Positions 46,801 through 56,978 of a stretch of 64,000 bases of DNA are shown here, one piece after another. Under the pieces are notes generated by a model. The model was not told where the DNA came from and ran no database searches. It was given only the letters and a program-made list of their open reading frames with translations. The translations under genes were made by a program, and so were the position numbers. Origin of the DNA: Liolophura sinensis. Taxonomy: Eukaryota; Mollusca; Polyplacophora; Chitonida; Chitonidae. The stretch lies in NCBI RefSeq assembly GCF_032854445.1, contig NC_088300.1, positions 3,408,001-3,472,000 on the forward strand, in the 5' to 3' direction. Each line of letters opens with the position of its first letter. Within the stretch, counting starts at the first letter, position 1.

Positions 46801-49800
46801 CATCCTTTTTAAAGCTCTACCAATCTTGTTCAATTCAGTCTTCTGTTGCATTTCAAGGTCTAATTATCTTCTACAGCTTACATATGCCCTTAATATTTCC
46901 GCTCCGGGCACGGTACCCCTCTTGTTTTACCTTCTTACTGTTGAGCACAACTTTTTATGTGGCTTTGTGACAGCGATGAATTATTCAGAATCTGGCAAAA
47001 TTGAAAACTTGAAAACGGCTAATCTTCAGGCGAAATACAGTAAATTACTTGTACCCACCTGGTATGCATATTTTCGGTGTAATTTCTTTTGGTCTTTGAA
47101 AGTTAGCATAAGCTGTGTCATGAACTCTCCTGTGACTTTCCCACCTTCCTCCATCTCAGGGCCCTCATATTCATCTTCTATGGCTGAAACATGGGTGATA
47201 AAGTGACTGAGAAAATTTCTACTAGTCTCTTCCTATCATGATTTCTCACACATCCAGATTTCTCAAACATCCAGTCCCATACTACTTTAGACTAAAACTA
47301 CATTGGACTTAAATCTCAAGTGCAAGTACCCTAATTCCTCAACTTTCAGTGAAATTTGTGCAAATTTTAATTTGACTTTGGAGACAAAACTGCATAGGTT
47401 GGATTGACCAATTTCAGGGCTTTGCAATTGTATAATTTTATCAGTCTACACAAAATAATACCTTCAGAATATGCTTGAAAAACACCTTGCAAACAACTGA
47501 AAAGGTTGTAGAACTACAGTAAAACTAGAAATTGATACCAATTTGAGTTTGGAGGAAATGTTTTTTTGTCTCTTATAAGCAGAATACACTCATCACAAAA
47601 CAAAATGTAAAGTGCCTAGTGCTGTTTTACCCATGCTTTCCAAATCAATCTGCTCTGCTACTGACTTATCATCCACAGCAATGGCCTTCTCAAATGCTAT
47701 CCTCTTCACAATCTTATTACATTCATTATATTTGGCCCGGGCATCTTTGTCATTTGGCTTTGCTTTAGCCACCTAAAACACAAGGAATTAATATAGCAAA
47801 CGATCTCTATTTTCGATAAGGTAATATGGTCAGGGTTTCAAATTACTAATATACGTATATAATTAAAGGATACCTGAAAAGGTTACTGGTACCACAGCAC
47901 GCCAGCGCGGCGTAATGACCAAGGAGCTTCCTATCAATGCAGTAGCTGTGAGTTCAAGTCCAGCTCATGCTGGCTTCCTCTCCGGCCATATGTGGAAAGG
48001 TTTGCCACCAACCTGCGAATGGTCGTGGGATTCCCCTGGGCTCTGCCCGGTTTCGTCCCACCATGATGCTGACCGCTGTCATGTAAGTGAAATATTCTTA
48101 AGTACAGCGTAAAACACCAATTATATAAGCAAATGAAAAGGTGCTACAAAACCATGAGTATGGTTTTTAAAAATTTGAAGATAAATTTGCCAAAAATTAT
48201 ATATTTTTTTTTCACATTTTTAAGGCACAACCCTCTATTTTATACATATTTTTGGTCAAAGGTCAGATATATTTGGAAGTGACAACAATGACATGACTGA
48301 TGAACAACACTGAAGTGACGACATTGACATGATTGATGAACAATTCGGGCTACCCACCCAAACTAAGCTGATCTGATAGCTATCACTGTTGACCTCATCA
48401 CAGCAGGCTACTTAATTTTAAGAATGATGACTAAGGCCTTATAAAAACTGAAGCTCAAAGGCATTTTACTTCTCCCCATGAGGAAAGTTGAGAAGCCTTT
48501 TTGTACTTCTATATGTTAGGCCACATCATATACTCGCCATTAAAACCAAGAGCTTCATGTATCCTTCAAGCAAAATTTTTCATTCTTTGCACTGAAAAAA
48601 AGCAAAACGAAAAGAATCACTCTTGTAAACAAACACATATTTTAAAATACCAAATGGGAAGGACAGTTTTTCAAATATTTTCTCAATTCTCAATACTCAC
48701 AGCTTCAAAGTCTTTCAAGGCAAGTTTAAATTTGCCCAAGGCCATGTTAGCAGATGCTCTTCTGTAATATGCCTACAAAACACATATAAAGCTCATGACA
48801 CACCAAGGTTTTACACTGTGTTCAGCATATGTTACTTGCACCAGCAGCATTTAGACGCATAAACTATATACATAAAATATTTTCATTTCCACTTCTAAGC
48901 TTCACAAAATAGAGTGCTGTAGCAAGGCTAAATACTGAATCATGTACCACCTTCCATCAGTTTTTGGAGTTGCCACATAACAGCAAGGTGACTGGTCAGT
49001 TATGAGTTTATGAGAAAGAGCATTCCACCTTCATTACTATACCTTAACATATGTCTTGTCCAGCTCCAAGGCTTTGGATGCATCTGACAGTGCATAACCA
49101 AAGCACTCTGTACGGAGATAGGCCAAGCTACGGTTCCCATAGTATGCTGCTACAAAAGGATTCAGTTCTAATGCCTGAGAATAAAATGTTATAGCCTGGC
49201 TGTAGTCTTCCTCTGCAAAGTAATAATAAAAATATCAAAATTTAAATATTAAGATGGCCATCTCCCTTTTGATCTTTATGAATAGAAAAAAAAGAGTATA
49301 TATAGAGAACAGTTGATGAGATATGAGCTCAAGTTTTCAAAATGATTTATAAACATAAACCAAGTCAAAACAAATTTGGTGAAAACTTTAAGCACGTAAC
49401 ATTCACCATGTTTTAAGCTGATTTTCTGTCAGTAACTTCGCTCTGATAGGCTGCTCAATTGTCTTTATAGTTTCAGGGTGAAGAGAAACAGAATAAGTTC
49501 TGTACATAATCTCTGGCCTAAAGACTGCAACCTGGGAGAAGTGATGGCTGAGGGAGACCGAGACATTGCCATACATTAATATACAGACACCGCTGCCACC
49601 TATTTTTATTCTTCTCTCTCTGCAGAATCTGAAGGGTACAAGAGGCTAACTCAGTATGCTTGTGATTGTTAAAAGAAGATTGGTATTTTCTCAGTTGGCA
49701 GCCTTCTGATTTCAAAGAATGTTTTACGTTGAGTTTATAATTCTTCTGCTCATATTGGCAAACTTGTGCCATATTTCAATACTTTTTGTTAACATATTTT

Positions 49801-51314
49801 ATCCACAAATTCCTCACTCTCTCTCTACCTGGCCCATGTTTATTAACAATGACATTAAAGGGAGCGAGTGGGTGTGTTGGTGGAATGAGCACTTCAGCAC
49901 CTGAAATGGACTAAACTAAACATCCCTTTTGAATAAAGTTTTAGTTTCACACTGCTGGGATGTTGCAGGGGGTAGCCCAAGCCTGCAGGCCTCCACTCCG
50001 TAAACACAAAAGTACTCATCCTATTTAATTCCATGAGTAAAATTTTACTTACATGTAGCTCAACGGCGTGCCCTCATCCTTGTGTTTGGTATACACTAAA
50101 TCCCAAAATCATTTAAAGTGTCAAAACCGAAAGTGATAACCCCCACCCCTCTACCAATATTCTAGCCACTGAAACATTTCAACTTAAAAGTCATATCGAC
50201 ACATGCCATATTTCATACTCCAACCTCATGCAAATTACATGCTGGCGGTTTGAAAATTTTCTTTCAGAAAATTCTTCTCTGTCACTGAGAATTTGTTTTG
50301 TATTTTTGTTTTGCCTTCAAATATAAGAATATTGCAGTCGCTGGATTTTGTTGTCAACAGTCTATCTTTTAAACAGCCAACTTGTATATTTCCATAGGTC
50401 CTACTTCAAAAATATGGTGTGTGCTGGTTGTACGTGTTCAAATTAATTTTGAAAGTTTTAATGGCTGGATTACGGTTAAATTATGGTTTATGAACGCAGT
50501 ACTTGATACGTCCACTAGTCCGACACTGCTCTGATGTTAGGTTTGGCAAAAAGTTCGCTCCACCAAGGGTGGTCACAAACCATGCAACGTCAGAGCGCAC
50601 TCCATTTCTTGTCTTTGTCAAAACCAAGAAATATTGGGCCAACAACTGATCCATGTGTTCGTGATAAATTGACACACTGACACAAAAGGAACATAAGTGT
50701 CGGTAACTTCAGGACATATAGAGACGTATTTTAATGGGCAATTTTTATAAGGTTTTTAAATGGGGCGTACGACGTTGGTTTGGGCCATCCCTGGCTAAAC
50801 AACATTTTGCCAAACCTAACGTCGCTAACAATCTCGCATTAATTTCTACCAGCCAGATGCCTTGGGGGATCTAAAATTGTTCTCGATTTACAAAGTTGAG
50901 TCCTGTTCGCCTGGACTATGCATGGGAAGCTCTGTTCCGTATATTTTAACATTTTACCCCGGTTCTGCATTTGTCCAGTCTCATTCGTACTGCAATCTCC
51001 TGTCTTTTATTAGCTGTCAGACAAAGGGAATGTTCAGAGTTTGCAGACCTAAACTAATGATCAATACAAGTGTGGTGGCCATCGAAATTTGGGCCCTTGA
51101 TGATACCACTTTTACTGACCGATGCAGCTTTTATGACGCACCAGGCCTTCACACGACTTTATTGTTGCTTACTTTTGAAGAACTGATTGGCTTTTTCTTT
51201 GACTTCCTCCGCTTTAATTTTATCCTCCTCTGTTAGCGAATCTTTCGTCTTCAGGAGGGGCTTTCCAGAATTTTTTGGCGTGATTTCCTCGTTTATCGCC
51301 TCGCCGTCGGCCAT
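34744..51314 (-). CDS. PPP5C: Serine/threonine protein phosphatase 5 (PP5), 14 coding exons
   Basis: Exons in transcript order: 51314-51173, 49212-49043, 48772-48701, 47772-47631, 47183-47059, 45122-45057, 44338-44240, 42901-42796, 42442-42363, 41262-41191, 37888-37801, 36480-36261, 35504-35423, 34800-34744. Total 1521 nt, 506 aa; human PP5 has 499. N-terminal three-TPR domain (about aa 35-150) that binds Hsp90 and autoinhibits, then the PPP catalytic domain. Metal and catalytic residues are all present: D248 and H250 (GDIHGQ), D277 and R281 (GDFVDRG), N309 and H310 (GNHE), H361 (MHGG), R409, H436 (RSHEV), Y460 (SAPNY). The protein dephosphorylates Ser/Thr in Hsp90-client and stress pathways. 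The start is the only ATG giving the family N-terminus, within a YY1-like AAGATGGCC. Confidence 0.97.
34905..35085 (-). mobile_element. SINE family C tail fragment
   Basis: GGATGGCAGTCAGTTC, ACTGACCTTTGGCAAGGTAT, TTGACAAACTTTTCCACAGG and GGAAGAGAAGTGGTCTTCAA match the tail of the copy at 31.3 kb. It sits in the last PPP5C intron; no head is present. Confidence 0.6.
35423..35504 (-). CDS. PPP5C: PPP5C exon 13
   Basis: Codes [20 protein letters not shown] then FTSYEAV after completing the Cys of APNYC. Acceptor TGTTACAG, donor GTG|GTGAGT. Confidence 0.97.
36261..36480 (-). CDS. PPP5C: PPP5C exon 12 (RSHEV, SAPNY)
   Basis: The largest exon, aa 388-461: [59 protein letters not shown]409, H436 and Y460 complete the active site. 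Confidence 0.98.
37064..37322 (+). mobile_element. SINE family A, full-length copy in PPP5C intron 11
   Basis: Full head (GGGGCCTCTGTGGCTCAGTC), B-box-like GATTTCAAGTTAAGCTC (mutated), complete tail. Perfect 12-bp target duplication AATAATTGTCCA at 37052-37063 and 37323-37334. Antisense to PPP5C. Confidence 0.95.
37345..37455 (-). mobile_element. SINE family C tail fragment
   Basis: CTCGACCTTTGGCAAGTCAC then TGATAGACTTTCCAAAGTGT, similar to 34.97 kb. Short and diverged, directly after a family A SINE. Confidence 0.5.
37801..37888 (-). CDS. PPP5C: PPP5C exon 11 (MHGG motif)
   Basis: Codes [20 protein letters not shown] then [10 protein letters not shown]361 is a metal ligand. Acceptor TTTACAG, donor G|GTGAGC. 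Confidence 0.97.
38213..41005 (+). repeat. 52-bp minisatellite, about 53 copies, PPP5C intron 10
   Basis: Unit TGTCCTACTGATTTGGTGCA then TGCGACTGGTCAAATGGAAA and CTGGGTGCACTT. A 933-bp block is duplicated inside it. The array ends about 190 bp from exon 10. Open frames inside the array are by-products. Confidence 0.96.
38506..40371 (+). repeat. Two tandem 933-bp copies within the 52-bp array
   Basis: From 38506 and again from 39439 the same series of variant units occurs (ACACGCCTGG, then CTCTGTCGTACTGATCTGG, then GATCCGGTGCATGTG, a CTATAGATTTGGCGCATGCG unit, and so on) up to the TCACATGG/TCAAATGG difference near 39420/40353. Copies look identical by eye, so the duplication is recent. Confidence 0.85.
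41191..41262 (-). CDS. PPP5C: PPP5C exon 10
   Basis: 24 codons: [20 protein letters not shown] then KKVL. A family-typical segment between the GNHE and MHGG motifs. Acceptor TTCCCAG, donor TTA|GTAAGT. Confidence 0.96.
41590..42205 (+). repeat. 53-bp minisatellite, about 11 copies, PPP5C intron 9
   Basis: Unit TCAGCTTCTACGTGAAGCTG then CCTGTTGCGTTGCTGTTACA and TTAACACAGCAGC; units differ in 1-2-bp indels (TTACATT/TTTACATT). Confidence 0.94.
42363..42442 (-). CDS. PPP5C: PPP5C exon 9 (GNHE motif)
   Basis: Codes [20 protein letters not shown] then KYPFACV. N309 is a metal ligand and H310 the general acid. With donor GTG|GTAAAC the product has three more residues before QMADLF than human PP5; TGT|GTGGTA would give two. 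Confidence 0.9.
42796..42901 (-). CDS. PPP5C: PPP5C exon 8 (GDFVDRG motif)
   Basis: Codes [20 protein letters not shown] then [16 protein letters not shown]277 bridges the metals, R281 contacts phosphate. Confidence 0.98.
43003..43872. mobile_element. Possible DNA transposon or MITE, PPP5C intron 7
   Basis: Imperfect terminal inverted repeats: CCTCGACATAAG on the left, complement of CTTAAGGCGAGG on the right. Flanking TATTAACTGCAG and TGTTAATTGCAA look like a diverged target duplication. Both ends carry GATCG-rich sequence, and TTCTGTAATCAG / CTGATTACAGAA form an internal inverted repeat (43617-43702). No transposase seen. Confidence 0.35.
44240..44338 (-). CDS. PPP5C: PPP5C exon 7 (GDIHGQ metal-binding motif)
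   Basis: 33 codons: [20 protein letters not shown] then [14 protein letters not shown]248 and H250 bind the catalytic metals. Of nine related segments this is the only one followed by the full [12 protein letters not shown] sequence and a donor (TAT|GTATCC), so it is the functional exon. An alternative donor AAA|GTAAAC would drop the conserved VNPY. Confidence 0.95.
44339..44925 (-). repeat. Tandem partial copies of PPP5C exon 7 with its 3' splice site
   Basis: Seven 66-bp units (equivalent starts 44404, 44470, 44536, 44602, 44668, 44734, 44800) plus one older diverged copy (44850-44925). Each has TTATTTCTGTTTCAG, then 39 bp coding [13 protein letters not shown], then TGT-TAC/TAA/CGA/CAC-GATGTATTA. 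The AG is intact in the five units nearest the real exon and lost in the next ones. Unit 44404 codes AYIHGW instead of GDIHGQ. Some unit junctions carry TAA stops. Confidence 0.93.
45057..45122 (-). CDS. PPP5C: PPP5C exon 6
   Basis: 22 codons, [20 protein letters not shown] then PG, leading into the GDxHG exon. Donor GGG|GTAAGT. Confidence 0.95.
45182..45341 (-). mobile_element. SINE family A, 5'-truncated copy, PPP5C intron 5
   Basis: Minus-strand tail and body (TTGATTGGTGTTTTCGCCGT, CAGCATTATGATGGGTGGAA), cut off at TACGGCCAGAGA. Perfect 12-bp target duplication GATACTAAAAAG at 45170-45181 and 45342-45353. Confidence 0.95.
45600..46765 (+). repeat. 58-bp minisatellite, about 20 copies, PPP5C intron 5
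   Basis: Unit CTAGATACAGAGTTATATGA then GAGAGTACAATGTACAAATG and GGTCTTTCTGGAACTGTC. Shorter variants lack the GTACAAT duplication or the GAG. Ends about 290 bp from exon 5. Confidence 0.95.
47059..47183 (-). CDS. PPP5C: PPP5C exon 5 (start of catalytic domain)
   Basis: Codes [20 protein letters not shown] then [21 protein letters not shown], the conserved [13 protein letters not shown] segment. Confidence 0.97.
47631..47772 (-). CDS. PPP5C: PPP5C exon 4 (TPR 3 and linker)
   Basis: Codes [40 protein letters not shown] and QIDLESM, the third TPR and the helix leading to the catalytic domain. Donor G|GTAAAA. Confidence 0.97.
47884..48133 (+). mobile_element. SINE family A, 5'-truncated copy, PPP5C intron 3
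   Basis: Begins inside the tRNA-like head (CAGCACGCCAGCGCGGCGTA), with B box GAGTTCAAGTCC and a near-consensus tail. Probable 9-bp target duplication TGAAAAGGT at 47875-47883 and 48134-48142. Confidence 0.88.
48701..48772 (-). CDS. PPP5C: PPP5C exon 3 (TPR 2-3)
   Basis: 24 codons, [20 protein letters not shown] then DFEA; the YYRRAxxNMALGKF block is a PP5 hallmark. Includes an Arg used for Hsp90 tail binding in the family. Confidence 0.98.
49043..49212 (-). CDS. PPP5C: PPP5C exon 2 (TPR 1-2)
   Basis: Codes [40 protein letters not shown] and [16 protein letters not shown], two TPR motifs with the usual NRSxAYL and A-xx-ALELD positions. Confidence 0.98.
50532..50823. mobile_element. MITE-like inverted repeat, PPP5C intron 1
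   Basis: GATGTTAGGTTTGGCAAAA at 50532-50550 and its complement (one mismatch) at 50805-50823, 292 bp apart. No ORF within. The arms extend weakly outward. Confidence 0.5.
51173..51314 (-). CDS. PPP5C: PPP5C exon 1
   Basis: Codes [20 protein letters not shown] and on to [14 protein letters not shown], an acidic N-terminus then the first TPR helix. Donor A|GTAAGC, phase 1. Confidence 0.95.
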
Positions 51315-51358
51315 CTTGACGATGGAACTGCTGCCGAAAAGCGAGCGATATGATTGGT
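51309..51358 (-). promoter_or_regulatory. PPP5C: PPP5C promoter-proximal elements
   Basis: On the minus strand a CCAAT box (TTAACCAATCA, 51353-51357 core) lies about 40 bp before the ATG, and a YY1-like AAGATGGCC overlaps the start codon. No TATA box seen. This fits a housekeeping TATA-less promoter with a very short 5' UTR. Confidence 0.45.
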
Positions 51359-51399
51359 TAATAATTGCCCAAATGTAAGTGGCAACTTAATTTTATAAT

Positions 51400-54117
51400 A
51401 AATGTACTTTTAACCACATACATGTAGGCCTACAGCGTTCTTGATATTTTTCAGTATAGTCATATGTCGTACTCGACACAGGCGTGTCAACAAATGGTTA
51501 TTTCACCATCATACGCCAGTATCGTATATGCCTGTGAGATGTATGTTATACCGATAGCTGAAGTTTTGGTTCGAGTATCCGGGAGTCTCAGACCTAAGCC
51601 CTATATATTTAGTGAAATGGTAGCCTACAGAATATTGATTGATCCACGTAAAGGATAGTCTAGGCCTAGTCTTGTCAAAATACAAGCCGAAAAAAATATT
51701 AAAAACACGTGTAGGCCTTCAGTGATCATCAATTAAATTGATGGAGATTTTGAAATATTTAGTCGTATTATCGACTGAGTTCGTAAGGAAGAATCCATGT
51801 GCTTAGCTATATCATAGCGCCTAGGCCTACATACCAGGACGAAAGGTAGGTTCCGAAAAATATTGATCAGCGGAGAGAAATAGAAAGGGGATGAATGTAA
51901 ATTATTGGTTGAATGACACTCAGTTTTAATGGCGTGAATTATGGAAACTAAAACTAGCGATTTCACCGGCACCACAGTTTTACTGAGCTGTAAAAGTGAT
52001 ATGGTGGGAAAAAATTTTGAAAGAAAATAAAATCAAAAAACAATTACATGGTGAAAATGAAAATTTCTTTGGAAGAGAATTTTGTTAACCCCTGAATTTA
52101 CAAGTCGGAGCCCCGATCGAGCTGACAAGTCGGGGAACCGAGTTTAAAAGGCCCCAACATAATTGACCAATCATAATGGTCACGCTAAAGGCTAATAAGG
52201 AGTGACTGTCTGGTCGTCAGTGCCACTATGTTTTTGCAAATTAACTTTTGTCGCTTGCAAATTATGCTTTCTCAAAATGTCCCAAAATGTTCTTTTAGAC
52301 GACAAGGGAAGCCAACACGATTTGTAGCAACAATCTGGGATTATTATCAATAAAGTAAATACTCAACCAAAGAATATGATATGATTAAGACTTATATCAG
52401 CCGTCTTGAGACATGTATGTGACATACAAAGTTAAGGCCTATGGCCCTAACGTGAATGTAGCTTGCCTTAGCTCCACCCTGGCTGGATTAACAGTAATTT
52501 TTGTGGGACCGCTATGGGCTTTGCTACTAAACCATTTCAGTAAAGTCATGTAGTCATGTATTTCAGTGGTTTACGCAACGCACATAACCCATTTACAGTG
52601 AGTAGAAATATAAACAGTAGACAAAACATCAGGTGGTCGGATCGGGCCTCTGCTGTGATTGACGGGTCTCCTAAGCTATGATGAAACTTCAAAGACTATA
52701 CCGACAGTTGTGCAAAAGACTGGGATCAGCCATGATATCAATACAACTCAGCCGTTTATATTTGAATACTCAATAGGTTATAGTTTGGCACCTCCTCATC
52801 CCAAATTTCCATGTAGGCCTACTGAATGAGATTGTTAGATCATCGAGGCCTACACCGGGTAAGGTGTGATCACGAGTTCTAATACCTAATCGCGGTAAGA
52901 CGGAGCAGTGAAGTGTTGTATTTATATTTGTAAATTAGCTTATAAAATGCATAGGGATATTTATTTACTTTATGCTAGATACATATTCGTCAAATGGTGA
53001 TGTTATGAAAGACCTGTACGCTTATCAATGTCGGCCTATTTCTTACAGAACCATGCACGGTCTAACCTCAAACCGCCGGTTTTGCCACAACGTACTCTCG
53101 CAGACCACACGTTAAACATGCAGTCTGGTAGAAAATATGTAGAGATGGTGCTAGCAACATTTTGTTGCTCACTGAAGCGCTTTTGCACGACTCACTCAGC
53201 ACGCCATACGTGAGGCGTGCATTCTGGCAGTAGCTGTGTAATGATTCTATTAGAGCATGTTCTGAGAAGCGTGTCCATGTACTAGGAATCACAAGTGGAC
53301 ACAAGGAATCATGGGATACACTTCTTAAAATCATCGGCCAAACTCTATGTGATAGAGTTGGACTCGGTAAAAATCGTTTAAAAAATGTCTGGACCCAGAT
53401 ACAGAACATATAATGGATCCGTTGGTGCTTAGACCTATCTATACTAAAGGCTGAATGGTGAAAAAATGTCATCAAAATCAAATTGAATGCATGTATCTTT
53501 TTTCCGTACACTTCCTGACACCAAGAGACAGACTTAGCGCACCAGAACAGAATCGTTTAAATAATTCTTCCACCTGGATGAGCACTATATACTATGGGAT
53601 GGGTTTGTACAGAAGTCCATTAATTGATTTCTGGCTAACACCTGTAACAAGTCCAGGCTGTGCAAGGAGATTTATCAAAATCTATGGCTAATTTTTTCCG
53701 TAAATTAAGTTGCTGACAGACATATCATATCCTGGTTAGCACGGGGATTTAATGGATCGCTACGTTGTAACACAGCCAGACTATGCACAAAGCGGTTTAT
53801 CACAATTCGTGCATATCTTTTTCACGACGTCTGCATGATAATGGTGAAGAATCGTGTGAATTTAAAACATTTCTAAACGCAGATCCAGATCTAGCTCTGT
53901 GTCAATTGGGCCATAGGAAGGCGGAGCATAAAGTGAACAAATAAACTCCGGCAAACATAATCTCCTTTGGCGGAGGCCATACATTCATATACATATTCTT
54001 GTCCTGTTGCAAAAGTGAATTATGCTCTTGTGTAAGCGAAGAAGACACGTTTTAGAAGCGAGAAAACTAATTACTAAATAGTTCGTTATTGAAAACGTAA
54101 GTATTCATGTAGTTATG
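51400..54117. other. No gene recognised
   Basis: Upstream flank of PPP5C. AT-rich with several short ORFs on both strands, none resembling a known family. A local CCAAT (GACCAATCATAATGG, about 52163) and a short direct repeat of CAAGTCGG are the only motifs seen. Confidence 0.4.
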
Positions 54118-54188
54118 TAGTTTATAGATCTCTTCTTTCAGAGGCATTTAGGAGCTGGGGTGTTATAGAGTGACAGAGGCAGTACTTA

Positions 54189-54645
54189 TGGATAACCGAT
54201 GAGATCCCCCATTATCACCGCTTATCTCCGAAATCTACATGACAGAATTTGAGAACAAAGCCTTAGCTGCAAGCCCCATCAAACCTTTGTGTTGGTTCTG
54301 TAAGGTAGATGACACATTTGTAGCACTGAACAAGGTTGACAACTCCCAGTCCCTACTTGACCACCTCAACACCCAGGACCCAAACCATACCGTTTCTGGA
54401 TGTACTTATCAGCAAGAAGAACGGCAAACTTCTCACTTAAGTATTCCGCAAACCCTACGCTCTCAGACCAATACGTGAATTACCAATCTAACCAACCTAA
54501 TCAGATCAAGAGAGGAGTAATATCTACCCTGACGAAACGAGCCATACAGATATCCAGCATCAACCTCCAAGAAGAAATAAATCACCTCAAAACAGCCTTC
54601 GCCACCCAAAACCGATATCTCCCCCCCTCCCAACCAAACAATTAG
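54189..54645 (+). pseudogene. Penelope-like reverse transcriptase, C-terminal part, frameshifted
   Basis: Begins at the PLSPLISEIYM block (fourth conserved RT motif) and passes VDDT. It then shifts frame near 54400 to ANFSLKYSANPTLSDQYVNY and NLQEEINHLKTAFATQ, stopping at 54645. The usual Y in YVDD is K here. Upstream RT motifs are missing, so it cannot be active. Confidence 0.85.
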
Positions 54646-54719
54646 TGGAGAGAACTATCAGTAAAACCCTCAATCCAGCTAACAGGACGAGAGCAACGAG
54701 ACCCGACCACCCCAACCTA

Positions 54720-56350
54720 CACTGTTGCCCAAAATGATGGAATAAAATATTTTGTACCAGATTTTCCCAAATTTGCACCAGATTTCCCCCAAGATTTTGG
54801 GCTACCAAGAAAATTTTAGACATTTACCATCTTCGGTTAAAGGTGGAACCATTTGCAATGTTACAATGTCCAGAGAATGCAAAATGGTGAAAGGAATACA
54901 AAACCAGAAGATTTAGCTTCAATTGTTGAGATTTAATGTGACCATAAGATCCAAATGAAAACAAATGAATCGATGAACTTGCCAAATGGGAATGCACAAA
55001 TAAAGTCTCAGCAACAGATTAAAAGTCTCTAGTAACATGTGTGACCACCTATGGCACGAATGAGGGCAAGGAGACGCCGCGGCATACTATCTACGAGGTT
55101 GTTGATGACGTCAACGTGCATAGCGTCCCACTCTTCCCTCAGAGCCTGTGCCAGTTCTTGCAGGGTTTGAGGTGAATTGTCCCGGTCCTTGATCGTACGG
55201 CCAAGGACATCCCAGGCATGCTCGATGGAGTTCATGTCAGGCGCACAAGCTGGCCATGGGAGCTGCTCCACACCCTCATCCCAAAGAAATTGTCAGACGA
55301 CGTTGGCCCTGTGTGGCCTGGCGTTGTCGTCTTGAAGCCGAAAGTTGTTGCCGTCGACTTGTCTTGCATGTGGGAAGCATTGTTCCTGTAAAATATTCAG
55401 ACACATGGCGGCGTTGATGTTTCCTTCCGTCACGAAAACCTCTGTTTTGCCACCATGATGAATGCCACCCCACACCATCATTGAACCGCCACCACCTTGA
55501 GGGTACTCCCGGACAAAGTCATCATGGAGGTTCTCGCCACGCAATCTCCGAACCCTTTGTCGTCCATCTTGTCGGTCAAGGATGTATCTGCTTTCGTCAG
55601 TGAAGACGACATGACGCCAATGGCCGACCTATAACGCCCGGTTCCCCCCTAACCCAAAGCAGTCGTGCAACACGATGCGGAGCAGTCAGACGTGGACATG
55701 TGACCATCCGTCTTGCTCAATGCCCTGAATCAATAAGTTGTCGATTCACGGTTTGGCGTGAAACACGAACCCCATAGTGTTGCCTCCACAAGAAACGGAG
55801 AAGGCTGACGGGCATTCTGCGGTTTGTTCGACACAGGTGTATCAGTCTCCTGTCTTGTCGTCTTGTGGTCGAACGTGGACGCCCTGTTGACTTTCCTGGC
55901 GTTAACTGATGTACCTCTCTGACGCGTTTCAGAATCTTAGAGACCGCACTTTGTGATATCCCTGCAAAAGTGGCGATATTGGCCTGTTTAAACCCTTTCC
56001 GTCTTAGGACAACCACCTTCCGTCGAATCGCTAGTGGCGTAGGAGCAGGCATGACACTGTGAACTTCTATGCCAAAATTTGCGTCCATGAAATCAGAGAT
56101 GGCCTAAACAGAAGGCCTGTTTATATAGGGGTGCAGCCGGAGAGAAAGTACGAAACTTAAATTGTGTCGCTTTACATGGCTCTCAACCTAAGGCCCTTCC
56201 ACGTAACTAAATTTTTGGCTTCCACTTACATAAAGGGTCCTTCGTATAATAGTTAGGAAGAGCCAAGTGTATTGCAGGGAGGACCAAATACTAGTATTTT
56301 CCAGAAGCATAACCTGAATTAATCTTATTCCATTATTTTGGGCATCAGTG
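54720..56350 (-). mobile_element. Tc1-like DD34E transposon nested in the Penelope element
   Basis: Terminal inverted repeats CACTGTTGCCCAAAATGATG (left) and CACTGATGCCCAAAATAATG (right, minus strand) extend further as GAATAARAT. TA is duplicated on both sides (54718-54719, 56351-56352). Length 1631 bp. The transposase is on the minus strand with frameshift and stop, so the copy is non-autonomous now. Confidence 0.94.
55029..56088 (-). pseudogene. Tc1-like transposase, frameshifted
   Basis: N-terminal part (56088-55717): MDANFGIEVHSVMPAP, a helix-turn-helix (IATFAGISQSAVSKILKRV) and a GRPRSTTRRQDR hook. After a frameshift the catalytic part reads FTDESRY (first Asp), MVWGGIHHGGKT, DDNARPH (second Asp) and NSIEHAWDVLGR (Glu). 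Exactly 34 positions separate the second Asp and Glu, counting an in-frame TGA at about 55293. Ends IGGHTCY and stop. Confidence 0.92.
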
Positions 56351-56352
56351 TA

Positions 56353-56850
56353 TATATAACCATTCCATATATAGGCACCCCAAGCTACCAGATAAGAAGA
56401 CTCCTGCATGACAAACTGAACATACAAACCACGTTTACCTCTGTCTCTAACCTAAAAACCCGACTCAAAGCAAATGGAAAGAAACAGCCAACCCATAGGG
56501 AAGAACCCAAAGGATCTGTCTACAGCATTCATTGTAACTGTCAACGGCAATACATTGGAGAAACCGGTACACCACTCAGTATCAGGATTGCAGAGCACAA
56601 GGCCTCAGTAGAAAAATTAGATGGAAAATCAGCACTCAGTGATCACATCAGAACCCATCCAGAACACCAACTCCAATGTAACACAGTTCACACCCTACAG
56701 AACAACCAGCCAGACTACAAAAGAAGGAAACTGCTGGAACCCATCATGATCCGACCACACAATCCACAGCTTAACGGGGACAGCGGGTACCACCTACCGA
56801 ACGCCTACAATGACCTCATCAGATTAGACAGTGACCGCCTTAAACCCTGA
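56353..56850 (+). pseudogene. Penelope-like GIY-YIG endonuclease domain
   Basis: Frame PYIGTPSYQIRRLLHDKLNI, then GSVYSIHCNCQRQYIGETGT and PLSIRIAEHKASVEK. VYSI and YIGET are the GIY and YIG strands; the Arg of SIRIAEH is the expected catalytic Arg. Open to a TGA at 56848, but separated from its RT by the Tc1 insertion. Confidence 0.88.
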
Positions 56851-56945
56851 AGCCATTATCTATAGTTACATTGTTGCCTGTTCTTGACACCACTCACTCT
56901 CTTACTGTACGTATGTTGTCTTGTATCTCTGTATTTTCATATGGT

Positions 56946-56978
56946 TTGATAACGATGTAAGAACCTACATCGAAACGT
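56946..56978 (+). other. Possible degenerate hammerhead-ribozyme core in the Penelope 3' region
   Basis: TTGATAAC, a GATGTA...TACATC hairpin, then GAAACGTC. This resembles the CUGAUGA-stem II-GAAA core of hammerhead motifs reported in Penelope-like elements, with two core changes that would impair cleavage. Recognition is by eye. Confidence 0.3.

Noticed and set aside
53028-53691. Overlapping frames of 61-147 codons on both strands
   Set aside because: No recognisable motif, no splice context, mutual overlap.
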